DNA of 64,000 bases, taken from assembly GCF_000003605.2 (NCBI RefSeq), contig NW_003121911.1, positions 723,951 through 787,950 on the forward strand. The letters are read 5' to 3'. Below the pieces are notes generated by a model. That model was given only the letters and a program-made list of their open reading frames with translations, was not told the origin of the DNA and ran no database searches. Numbering within the stretch: position 1 is the stretch's first letter; each line of letters opens with the position of its first letter. Shown here piece after piece: positions 14,469 to 25,426 of the stretch. This stretch comes from Saccoglossus kowalevskii. Taxonomy: Eukaryota; Hemichordata; Enteropneusta; Harrimaniidae. A program made the translations under genes and the position numbers.

Positions 14469-17400
14469 ATGGGTTGCAGTGGCAGTAAAAGCACCGGGGT
14501 GGACAGTCAGGTGAGCTGTATGAATGCATTATGCATGTATACGCAGATATAACTTCAAATCATCGGTTTCATACTCCCCAGCGTATTGTTTTCTTTATGT
14601 CTTGTTTTATTGCTTCAATGTGGGAGTCAGACTGAGGAAATGGACGTGCGGGTTGGGTACTGGCATATTCAGAGTACCTCGTACCATCTTCGACCGTCCG
14701 CGAGACACGGGAGAATTGGAGGTACTAGTCATCTATAAAGTGTTTGTTTTTTTCTTCATGTAACCGCTATTGCATGCGACGTATAATTTCGAATATGATA
14801 TTTGGGGGATGAACCATTGAAGTGAGTACTTTCCAACTTCGCAAATGAAGGCAACATTTACCGTTTACCGCCCGTGTGTAGTCTCAAAAGGTCTAGTTTT
14901 GTATATAGATGATACCAGGTACGATGATCAGCCTCATCTAATGGAGCCAAAATAAAGAGGGAAATGAGGAAACGGGTCTATCTATAGTTATAATAATTAT
15001 ACCGACTCACATGTTCGCATGTGACTTTGGGTTTGACTCAAATAATAAATGCATTTTTTTCGTCGAGTTGAGTTAAATCACCACGTGCACTTGCGAATCA
15101 CTAATATATAGAACTGACACGCACACTACGTACTATTAACAGAAAGGACAGACTGTCTGTCCCTGATTGGGAAAGCTTTCCTAACTTGAATGATTTGTAG
15201 CCACTGGAACTGCACAGGCCCTCAGGAAACACATTTTACTAAAATAAATCCCATTAGAGGGACGTTTCTCGGCCGTGATTGTATTTCAGTGAATGCATGG
15301 CGACTATAGAGCGTATTAGATATACACCCATTCCCTCTATACTTATGCGGGGTCGGTATTCGATCCCATGTCAACGAAGGCCACGGATTAACGTTTACTA
15401 CACCGTACTGGCCGGGTGAGCTCCCATGCATTCGGCAATCTGTTTTCCCGTCAATGAATCATCAAAAATCAATCTACCGTACCACTGTTAGGCTACAATA
15501 GAGCTGTGCAATTCTAAAATTCAGCAAGTCATGGTGAATATTGGATACTAAAGAAAAAAATGAGTGATCGTTGGAAAATAAACACTTACATCCTTGTTTC
15601 TATGGGTTGCCATAACAAAACGATACCTTGACGTGGGTCAGTGACAAACTAAGTTACCGGGACACCTGTTTCCTTCGTTACATGTATTGACTGTATGGAA
15701 GCCATGGTGATTATAAAACAAATTAACCGTGATCGCCCATATGCAGATGGTGTTATTTCTTCTGTGTAAAAGTAACACGCCTGTCTCAAACGTCTTTTGC
15801 AATAATCTGCCCTTACGGTCAATATAAGGATATTTACATTAAAAAAAAAGTGTCGGACTTAACATCCTAATTTTTCGACGGCCATTTTGTCAGAACGCTT
15901 TAATGCGCCTTTACCATATGCCATCCTATGGTAGAGACATTATGAGGCTAGTACGAGAATGCCGCAAAGTAAGCGCGAAGGTAGTACTGTGATCGAATCG
16001 ACCGATGCGTACCATACTGCCTGAGTGCATGCATACTTTGCGGTATTTCCTTGATAACCTTATTATTATACATCTGTTCTTTGCTTGTAGTAATAATTTA
16101 ATGTGAGATAACAGCAAGAAATGGCAATAAAAAACGTTTCGCGATGTGTTAACATTTGCGTCCAGTGACGGGGTTCTATTTCCATCGTGCGCTGATAGTG
16201 CTTCTGCGTCGCAAGTAAACAAAGAAATATGTTCGAATCTGACGTAAATGTGACGCACATTTTTCAAATAAAACACCTTGTTAAACGCGTTCATGACACT
16301 TTTGACGGCGTTTTACGGACAGAAAAATTCTATTGTTTCTCGTGTCAGATGTATAATATGCCATGTCTAAATTTGTTTACCATCTTGTTACTCTAAATCA
16401 TCAATAATCTGGTTTTAAAAGGCAAGTTCCTTGCGACATTTTCACCTCAAACTAAGATACTTTCTATTCCTTTTCCCTATGTTGGCTTGAACTACAATAC
16501 CCAGTTTCCTTGACCAATAATAACTCACGTTTGCTTTATCTTTTTTCAGAGCACAAGCAAAATAGTATTGCACTACTTCGTTGTCCGAGTCCGTGCCGAA
16601 CCGATACGACTTCTTTTGCACTATGGTGGAATTAAATTTGAAGACAAAAGATACACAATGGAACAATGGATGGAGATGACTAAGAGTGAGTATTGATAAA
16701 CTGTATTATTATGTTTCTAATTTTATTTCTAAATCTATGTTACGCAGAATTGTATATTGGGTATTTTTTCTAACTACAGAGGGTGAGTTCAGGGGTCCGT
16801 TTGGTGTTCTGCCATATGTTGAATATAACGGTGAGATTTTGGGACAAAGCATCGCTATACTAAGATTCGCTGCTAGATCAGTCGGTAAGTTGTAATATTT
16901 GTTGTCGAAAGTTTTGTCGTTGTGATCACGTTTGTTTAAAACAATATTGAATGGTGTACATTTCTGCAGCTGTCGAGATCCACAAAGCCCCGAGTCCTCG
17001 AGAACAAGACGTCTATGAGTAGTGTCGATCTGATTTCTGTTTGAACTAATCTCATGTTCACCTCATTACCGCGTTGACCGTAAAGCGCCATGGCGTGTAT
17101 TCAATTATATTTCAGGAGTGTGTTACATATTATTACATTATTGTATTCATTTTCAGGTGCGTTCGGAGAGAATGCTGTGGAAACAGCTCAGGCGGACAGC
17201 ATAGCTGACACCGTAACTGAATTGGTGGAACCGCTTAGCGGCCTCTTACTTATGAAGCCAGATGACATGGTAAGCCCACCCGTCCAGGGCTGTATATCGA
17301 GATGCGAAACATCGTATCAACTCGGCCGAGTTGCATTGACCATTATTATAATCGTATATCCACGAAATACACAATTGCGCCATAAAGTGCGAATATTTTA

Positions 17401-18123
17401 CCGTGTTTTTTTTTGTTTTTTTTAGGAGGAACAATTGAAAACCCTTTACGCTGCCACTATTGTTACAAGTATGAAAATGTTAGAAAACCAAATCTCGACG
17501 ACGAACGACGGCAAAACAGGGTATCTAGTTGGCAAGAAGGTAATGAATCATCGTACTCTCTTACATTTCATCATCACTGTATCTATGACGTCATGATTGA
17601 TAAATATGAATGTATAAATAGGAAATTATAGATTGTAATTTATACGTGTTCGATGAAATAACGAAAACGTTATACGCATTCATCTGGGATTTACCTTACT
17701 TATACTAGTATTCAATAGACCATTTTCCGTTCACTGCGAGATCCCGCGTTATGCGTGAAGTCGAATGTATAAACAGGACAAAGGTCATAGCTTCGTATGG
17801 TTGGATGGCTGTCATACACATGCTGGCCTTCAGTTGACTCCACCGCCTCCCGATAACATTAGAACATTCGATACAACAACTTAAAATTATCAGTATAGGA
17901 ACAACATAAATAGACTACATGTATTTACGTATAATTTCTTTCTCAGATTACACATGCTGATTTCATGGTGTTCAATATTATGGAGACGATAGAGAAGACG
18001 TATCAAAAGGACGATTTGGACATCTATGCGGAATTTCCACTACTGAAAGGTCATCGCGACCTTATAAAAAATTTGCCACAGCTGCAAAAGTACCTTAATT
18101 CACGTCCTGACCTACCTTTGTAG
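14469..18123 (+). CDS. Sigma-class glutathione S-transferase 1, with myristoylation-type leader
   Basis: Six exons: 14469-14510, 16550-16685, 16780-16884, 17157-17269, 17426-17539, 17947-18123; the sum of 687 nt gives 228 aa in frame. All junctions are GT/AG. Exon 1 encodes only MGCSGSKSTGVDSQ, so the thioredoxin-fold domain starts at about residue 17 with SKIVLHYF, whose Tyr matches the catalytic Tyr of sigma GSTs. The conserved RAEPIRLLL follows, then FGVLPYVEYNGEILGQSIAILRF, the glutathione-binding loop (cis-Pro, Gln-Ser). The C-terminal helical domain ends NLPQLQKYLNSRPDLPL, typical of the class. The usual first residues of the class are replaced by a Gly2/Cys3/Ser6/Lys7 leader that fits N-myristoylation and perhaps palmitoylation, implying membrane association (inference). 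The first ATG in this frame after stops is the one used. AATAAA lies at about 18218. A second paralogue lies 2.9 kb downstream. Confidence 0.92.
15960..16045. mobile_element. Tiny palindromic element in GST-1 intron 1
   Basis: It is 86 bp long, with ends TGCCGCAAAGTA and TACTTTGCGGTA as inverted repeats. A related end (CGCGTGTATACTTTGCGG) occurs at about 42510-42528. It is probably a small MITE-like relic. Confidence 0.45.
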
Positions 18124-18600
18124 TGACAGTCTTATAACTAATACAATAATTGTCTGTTTAAATTGGGAAATTCAACTTTGAGGTGACACAATTAGTTAAA
18201 CTAACATGTACTTCCAATAAATTATTTAGGTTCGTATCCTGAAAAATAGTACAGTTTAATTGTATTTTAGTAACATCCCGACTTATTTCTTAAGCGGAAA
18301 TTGCTCTTGCCTGAATAACCCACCAACAACAATAATAACAACGGGAGCTAAGGATTAGTAAACCACCTCACGTTCAGTTACACATTTTGTTTTTGCATAT
18401 TGCAACTTTTGTACCAAGTTTGTTATTTTTGTAGAAATGCTTCATTTTCCATGTACATATTTTCATTATTCCTCCGTAACAAATAAATACCGAAGTGTAT
18501 GATAAAAATAAACTGGTAATTTGTGTGTAATTTCATATATGACGGATTGAGTATATGAACAATAACAAGGAGCAGGGTTGTTACCATAATGTTGTATTTG

Positions 18601-18765
18601 TTAAAGCGGCAGGGTCGTCACCTGCGCACGCGCTGGAATTGCGTCTCGAGCGACGATAACAACACACGCTAAAAACGCAAAGGCTCATGGGTAGACGCTT
18701 GTTTGTAAACAATGGCACGCTATGGCCATCTGACGCATGCGCAGGTGACGACTCCCCCGCTTTAA
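18601..18765. mobile_element. MITE-like element, family A, copy 1
   Basis: It is 165 bp long, TTAA to TTAA. The left end is TTAAAGCGGCAGGGTCGTCA and continues CCTGCGCACGCG. The right end is its inverted counterpart GCGCAGGTGACGAC..CGCTTTAA. The interior carries AAAAACGCAAAGGCTCATGG. A second copy with the same core lies at 25780-25942. Each sits 350-480 bp past a GST stop codon. Confidence 0.75.
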
Positions 18766-20046
18766 TCCCTTGAATACTGATTCCAACTGATTGTTTTGGT
18801 ACCAAATGAATACACACAGGAATACAAATTCCCGGATGTACGATACGGTCCATACCCAAATTTCCAAAAATCACAGCTCATGGCGCTTCAACAGTGGGAC
18901 TAATAACAAGAAAACATGTACTAAAGGACCATCTTCTTCGATCATATCAAACACACCCCATGATCATTCGCCATAATATGTTACAAGTTGCGAGAACAAA
19001 AAAATAACAATATGATAAAAACGACAAGTGCAGTTAACCAGTCATGAATATAATTTTTTTTTTGGCATAATTTCAAATTCTACTTTCATGCTGATGTCAC
19101 AAGCCTTGGATACTTTTGAGCGAGGACACATTTTATGGAGTGAGGTCACTCCTTATTGGGAAAATTAGCATATTGGATACACTCAAATGATATTACACCA
19201 TATTCCTCAATAACATAGTAACACACCTCTCGATGAGCAATCGATACATACTACTATCTATGGAAGGTACCTTCCATGTATTATCCAAGCTTATTTTATC
19301 TGAAAGAATTAAACAGATAACAAAACGTAATATTTTATCGGCTCGAGTGGTCTCCAAGCATTCGAACCCGACAATTGAGTCGGCCTCTCAATTTATGAGT
19401 CTCGATATGACTAATTCTGCCACGCCCAATGTGATTTGGCAAATTTCATACTGCATGTATTAACAACAGTCGACACGAGCGACTACCGCACGGTCACATG
19501 TTTTGAAGTGTCTCGGAAAAGAAATTTGTAACCAATTTGACCTACGCCATTAAATGGGTCACATAAAATATATATATCAAATATATATCAAAGCATCATG
19601 TATTCTAGGCAAGTAGAGATGAACCTAAAATTTATGTCGAAAATAAGTAACAACAGCACACTAATTGTTGCTTATAGAGCCTTTAAAATAGTTATCAGTG
19701 AGTGATGTAATTTCCCTTTAAGCATTGTTTGAGAATTTTATCGGCAAATCAAGTTGGGTACTGGACACTAGACTGTCTTCTATTGTTTTTTTAATTAAGT
19801 TTCAAACAGAAATTAGTAAACGTTTTTGGCTGAAACATTATTCGTTGGATCTCTCTTTTAATGGTATGCGCGGTTATTAAAAAAAATAAAAACCTGTAGC
19901 TCCCATGGGTATGTTGACAATCCCTGGTATTGCTAAACCAACAGTTTCAAAACATTCTCAACTCCGATGAAAAAACAAGTTTCTGCCACTCACCGCGAAA
20001 GCCAGTCATCGCGAAAGCCATTCATCGTGAAGCTACTAGTAATACA

Positions 20047-20208
20047 TTAAAGGGAAACCGCTCAATCCCATGGATTGCACCAATGAATCATGGGACACTT
20101 TTGTTTATGTTGTTTACAAAGTTAATCTATCTTTTGTTATCCACTGTAATTTGAATCCAGAAAGTAAATTTGTTGTGAGATTAGGCTTAACTGGAAGTGC
20201 CCCTTTAA
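20047..20208. mobile_element. Possible TTAA-edged short element
   Basis: A 162-bp stretch bounded by TTAAAGGG on the left and CCCCTTTAA on the right. The terminal inverted repeat is short, so this is a weak call. No coding is seen. Confidence 0.3.
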
Positions 20209-20609
20209 ATAATATGATTTGTAATGGTAATTATTGAAACAACAGCGTCAGGCCAGTGTCACCATATTTCGTTCGAATGTTAATAGGGATGATCACATGT
20301 TTTTATATAAATGACTTTCGAAAAACTCCCCATTCTGTATTTTCTGTTTAGCCCCTTAGAGGAAGACAACTATTATGGTGATAGGAGCTTGCTAGGTGAT
20401 TTGCTTCTTGAAAGCGTCGAATATTCACTCTCCTCGTTCGATGAGCGGTCAGCCTTACATATAAATGTCAAAACTATAAATTATAAGTGAGAACGACCAC
20501 AAATTAGTCGAAATAATTTTATATTATACATGCGTCAAAACTCATAATCAAAGTGAACAATTATATATAGCACCACGTATCTAGTATCTAGAAAAAATCC
20601 TGACCCACC

Positions 20610-20623
20610 GTTGCCATGGAAAC
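20610..20623. promoter_or_regulatory. X-box-like motif (RFX type), distal
   Basis: GTTGCCATGGAAAC differs at one position from the palindromic X-box GTTGCCATGGCAAC bound by RFX factors. It lies about 430 bp upstream of the GST-2 ATG. The match is seen in the sequence; the function is inference. Confidence 0.4.
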
Positions 20624-20736
20624 AGCCAAAACAACCTAATTTTTGAATACCTACGCGCAAAATGCATCCGTCTCCTTCTATAAATCTTGGCGTAAACACC
20701 TCAATTTGGCTATTACTATTTTGAGTATGTCCTACC

Positions 20737-20750
20737 ATTACCATGGCAAC
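20737..20750. promoter_or_regulatory. X-box-like motif (RFX type), proximal
   Basis: ATTACCATGGCAAC differs at one base from the X-box consensus (GTTACCATGGCAAC). It lies about 290 bp upstream of GST-2. Together with the site at 20610 it forms the ends of a roughly 140-bp inverted arrangement, so the pair could equally be the termini of a short repeat. Confidence 0.4.
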
Positions 20751-21037
20751 ACCCGTTTTTTTAGCGGCCTAGCGGATCGACAATCAGTCTACCGGCTTGT
20801 TTTCTGTTTGGTTCAATGGGTTCAGCTCTGATATAAAATAACATTATATTATATCAGTCTTTACTCTAAGCCAATAACACTAGAACATGCTGTCAAATAA
20901 AAAAACAATGCGCATGCTCAGCACATAAACCTTGTACAAAAGTCAGTTAAAGTCTTCCGCTTGCTTTACACTCTGCTAGCACCGAGAAGCGACTCTGTCA
21001 TTCGAAGCCAACTTGAATCACTTATCAAGCGCACACT

Positions 21038-24000
21038 ATGACTAAGCTAAAGTTAACGTATTTTGACGGTCCAGGTAGAGCAGAAGCTATCCGTCTTTGC
21101 TTCGTGGTTGGAGGAGTCGAGTTCGAAGACGAGAGAGTTAATAAGGAGCAATGGGGAGCCATGAAAACAGGTAAGTCGTCAGCTCTATGATAACGAGGAA
21201 CTGTGGAATAGTTAAACTACGGGGATATGCAAGTTTCAATGTATTGCAATCAAAGATGTTTCTCGGCGTTGCATATAATTGGTATTCTTAAGTTATTTAT
21301 ATCGTCAATGTGAAAAAGATATCAGTTATAACTTGATTTGAAAATAAAAAATACACAATGAGGAAGATCCAGTTTACTATCGAGTGTAAACAGGTGTTCT
21401 TGGATAAATTGCTTTTAAATATGCAAATATGAATAAATAACAGATTTATCTTATCAGTAGTTGACAAGACACGTTTTTTTTCCATTATCGCGAATGTAAA
21501 TATAGTTCAAGTTCAAATTGATGGATGTTGTATTATCCCATCAGATCGATGGTCAAAGTCGTCTAATAACAAAAATGTCATTATATTTATTTCGTCAAAT
21601 TCAAGAACGTATTTTCTGGCCTTTGTAGGGCGAACTTTTATATTAGCCGTTAGTTCCTAAGAAATGTATGTATGAGTATCCTGCGCATGGAGTTGCCTGG
21701 ACAATGTGCTAGTAAATAAAAACATGTCATTCGAACTGTACGCCTGGTCGATGCCCTTCGTCAACAATCTAACGCTTGCTTTTCAAAGTGTTTTTGTTCG
21801 CGAGACAATGCAATACCTCAACCATATTCAAAGGCACATACCTATTATTAACAGCTAGGTGCCTCAAAGAGAACCCCCTAACACGCTATAAATTGCAAAA
21901 AATTGCAAAATGGCAGCAAAATATATTGTCGGCAACATTAATCACGTCTCCTAGATTTTATAAATAATGTCGAAGATTTGATTTTATATTTTTCATAATT
22001 GTATTATACATTGCTAGATACAATTGTGATTATCGCATAGTGTTGCGTTGAAAAACGAACGCATCAGGCCTGAGGGCGTCTTACTGTGCCAGCCTGACAA
22101 TAGTACTTTGTAGTTTCATGACTGTGCAGAATCAGCGTATTGTCATATTGTAAAACAATATTGCTGAGTCATTGTTCGCTAGACGAGTAGACAATAACGC
22201 GACGAATGCAAGTCACTGTGATAAGTTAAAGTGAAGGAAATAAGTCCCTTTTTTACTCATGATTTTTTTTTCAAATAACCAAAACTTTTTTTTTTGTCAA
22301 CAGCGGCTTTGGAAAATGAGAAAAGAAATATATGTCAGATGCCATTTTTGCCTTGGTTGGAAGTAGATGGAGTCGTTATCAGTCAAAGTCTCGCCATTCT
22401 AAGATACGCCGCCGCAACAGCAGGTACTGTATGTCTTTATTTGTTCTTCTAGTTGTTGAGGGCGCACTAACCCGGACGTTTATTGGAGGATTGCAGCGAT
22501 CACACGCACAACTTCCCATAGTCACAATGTACACAACTTGAAAAACAGGGGCTATTAAGATTCCAGTACTAGTACACAACATTTAACACAATGAATAGAA
22601 TGATTTCTCTATTTTTCTATATTTCTAAAAAAAATGTCATTATCGCGGTATGATCTCGGTATTATCAGGACATGTCCCCCGCCAAATACCGACTGTCAGT
22701 TGTCATTTTCGCTAAAATCCCACTAAAAATCTATAGCTATACAAAAGTTGAAACTGGCACTCAATTATCAGGGTAATTATCAATGTTCAGTATTGTTGAA
22801 TTGGGCATATTACATTTTTTGCATATTATCAGTTGTAAATTTGGGTATCCTTGGGGGCGGAGCTACGTCACAAGACGTTCCACGTTGCTAAGACGCGCAT
22901 CACGTACCATGCATTTCTATGGGTTCTGTGCGCGCTGCTGTGGAACGCCGGTCGAGCCGGTGAAAATCCGAGAAAACAACACAAACTCAACTTTGAAGTA
23001 ATCCTGAACAACCAAATTTATATATGTTACACACGTAAGGCTAATCTTGTTACACTGTTCAGGGAAGTCTCAACAACCATTCCAAAGTACCGTTTTCTGC
23101 GAGTTTTTGGCCTTTGTTTTCACCGCAAGGGTTGCCAAGCGATGAAAATGCCCGGATGTCCGCCCCGAGGATTATGATATTGAAATAATGGCTCTTATCG
23201 TTCAATGAGTTCGGTAATATGTATTTCGTACAATCGCGCCCTCTACTGATGAATTGAAAACAACTTGTTATTCAACTCGATAAATGTGTTTGGTTTTGTA
23301 GTTGTTTGTCATTGAGAATATAATGAATCTTTCAAAAACATTATCTTTTTACTGACGGACAACCAATAAAAAAAGTTATTATTCGTGTTGTTTTACATAT
23401 ATGACGTAAACAGTACGACATGCACATATTCTAATTATTAGTTTTTATGCTATCCAGGTTTGGATGGAAAGGCACCACTGGAAAAAGCCAAGATTGACAT
23501 GGTATTAAGCACGTTTCAAGAGTTGTTAGAAATCACGGTGAAATATGTGTTGGCGGAAGAAAGTGACAAGGCAAGTATTATACGGGACTTTGCAGCTATA
23601 AACGGAGAATCAGCTCATCCAGGCACGAAATGTAGTTACACCTGCATGCTTGGTATATAATCACTGGGTTTTAATTTTGCTCATTTCGCTAACTGGAGAA
23701 TGCGCTAAATTTAAAACCCAGTGATTATGTAAAATTTAGCATAGAACACATTATCTAAATGATAAAACAGTGAATTCAAAAACCACTGAAAATGCCTGAA
23801 ATGCCAAATCAGTGAAATTTAAGTGAAAATTATTCATTTGAGTATATAATATATTTAAAAAAAAATTCAATATCAGACATACAATTGAAATACGTTTCAA
23901 CAAAACTATATAAGTATACACAATCCGTGGCAGTATGCCACATTAGGCAACTAGTTTAGCTCATATATACCTACTGATCAACAATTCAATTTAAAACAAA

Positions 24001-25426
24001 AATCACATATTAATTCTGGCACTTACAATTTCGTGACTTTTAACTTTTACTTTGCCAAGACTTCGGATTATTCCTTCTAGTTCGGCTTGGTAGTCACTGT
24101 TCGTCCGAGTAGCCTCCAGTACCGCCACGAACAGACTGATATCTCGAACGATGTGCCTCTGTTTTAACTCCCAGTGATGGGACAGGGCAGGACCGTCACA
24201 TAGTTCCCCCTGTAAAGTATAATGCAATGTATGAGCGTGATAGAGTGGGAGGCTAACAGTTGTATGTGGCAAATATGGACTGTTAACGACAATTTAATGG
24301 GACAGTACGGCTTCGTAAAAAAGAAAGTGACAAGGCAAGTATTATACGGGACTTTGCAGCTATAAACGGAGAATCAGCTCATCCAGGCACGAAATGTAGT
24401 TACACCTGCATGCTTGGTATATTTCTCCGATCCACACAAACTGACGATATATGGTCACGTACTAGGTCATGGTTGTTTAATACTCATTGCGTTTTATTTG
24501 ACAGGAACAAGTGCTTGAAAAAGCCAAAGAAGTGTGGAAAAAAATGCTGACCAAATTAGAAAGTATGATGAAAGAGAGCAATGGTGGGGGAAAATGGCTG
24601 ATTGGCAATGATGTGAGTTACCATGACAACGCTTCTATACTTTCGTGATTAGTAATATAATTGCGTGGGGCATTGGTCGTACTCTTGTGTCATGTGTGGG
24701 CCCAAGTTGGTACTGTGAGAATATGTCGTACAATTGTCTGGCATGGTCGATTCTTTAAATTCATTGTCGTGTTCCCCTACACCCAGCCAATGCATATGTC
24801 TCATGGTGTGTACAGTGAAGGAGAAGTTGTGAAACCGTCTTTTGGCCCGTGCTAACATATGTCTAGCATTACAAAAACCACACTAGCATAGAATAATCGG
24901 ATCATCGTCAAAAAAATGAGAATTTTATGGGGGGTATTTTGAGAGGAAGAGTGTCGCTTCATTTTATAATCGTGTGGGTGGGGGCAGTAGATTTATAATC
25001 TCGTCGGGGTCGAACCATTCTGTTCCACAGCTTCTCGTTTTCTGTATCGAGACATACACGCCGTAATATTTTCAACGAAACTGCGCCACCAACGTTCGCT
25101 TTATCAAATTATTACACGTTAATGGTCACTGCCAGGGTGTGAATTGCAATGATAAATACTTTGCACGGCTAAAATGTAGAAAGTAACGAGCAGTCGATCA
25201 TACAACTAAACGCTACCATGTTTTTTCTTATCAGATGTCTGCAGCGGACATAGTTATATTTTCATTCCTCAAACAAACGGACGCACGCTTGTCTTCCATG
25301 GTGAGTAAAAGTATATACGATGATCTGGACATCCCTTGTCTCAAAGGACTGGCTGAACGAGTTGGGCAGGTGGAGAAAATAAAAGAATACTACGACAAAC
25401 AGGCGGAACAATCAACTAAATCGTAG
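21038..25426 (+). CDS. Sigma-class glutathione S-transferase 2 (prostaglandin D synthase-like)
   Basis: Five exons: 21038-21170, 22304-22423, 23458-23570, 24505-24612, 25235-25426; 666 nt, 221 aa. The start reads MTKLKLTYFDGPGRAEAIRL, with catalytic-type Tyr8 and the class motif GRAEAIR. MPFLPWLEVDGVVISQSLAILRY is the glutathione-binding loop. The C-terminal helical domain carries KWLIGNDMSAADIVIF, the conserved N-capping/Asp motif, and ends at EQSTKS. Intron positions match GST-1 in the core domain; the 113-nt exon is the same length in both. The intron after that exon starts GC (AAG|GCAAGT), a GC-AG intron. The same intron carries the inserted 662-bp copy and a second copy of the exon end plus donor. 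Cytosolic glutathione conjugation or prostaglandin isomerisation is the family role; the substrate cannot be read from sequence. Intron 2 contains a GC-rich island (22850-23180) of unknown nature. Confidence 0.94.
23557..23658. repeat. 102-bp direct repeat, left copy
   Basis: It comprises the last 14 nt of GST-2 exon 3, the GC donor and the start of intron 3. It is repeated without visible difference at 24321-24422. The two copies bracket the inserted 662-bp segment exactly. Confidence 0.95.
23659..24320. repeat. Inserted copy of CKL1 exon-4 region inside GST-2 intron 3
   Basis: It is 662 bp, matching 27624-28285 with one visible difference, at an A/T run near 23865. It carries the CKL1 helix-C exon (24209-24027, minus strand) with both splice sites and flanking intron, but no other CKL exon, so it cannot form a gene alone. 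It begins at a hairpin (AATCACTGGGTTTTAA and its reverse complement within about 70 bp). It is either a very recent local copy or an assembly error. Confidence 0.95.
24321..24422. repeat. 102-bp direct repeat, right copy
   Basis: Second copy of 23557-23658. It includes AAGAAAGTGACAAG followed by GCAAGT, so it offers a second, decoy 5' splice site to the GST-2 transcript. Confidence 0.95.

Larger units (their letters stand above)
18124..21037. other. Intergenic, GST-1 to GST-2
   Basis: No exon recognised. It holds the GST-1 3' flank, two TTAA-edged short elements (18601-18765 and 20047-20208), and two X-box-like palindromes 290-430 bp upstream of the GST-2 start. No TATA box is evident close to the GST-2 ATG. 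Confidence 0.6.

Noticed and set aside
15222-15431. Possible tRNA-derived SINE (a GATCGAATACC box B-like string on the minus strand)
   Set aside because: No convincing box A at the right distance, no cloverleaf pairing, and no second copy in the window.
15926-16294. 122-codon minus-strand frame in GST-1 intron 1
   Set aside because: It overlaps a small palindromic element and has no recognisable domain or splice context.
22851-23177. 108-codon plus-strand frame in the GC-rich island of GST-2 intron 2
   Set aside because: The frame starts inside what looks like a dispersed GC-rich sequence. The Cys residues do not form a known zinc-binding pattern, and GST-2 reads through in phase without it.
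24003-24272. Minus-strand frame identical to a CKL1 exon, as a separate cytokine gene
   Set aside because: It is the inserted duplicate of CKL1 exon 4 only. No leader, helix-A or helix-D exon accompanies it within GST-2.
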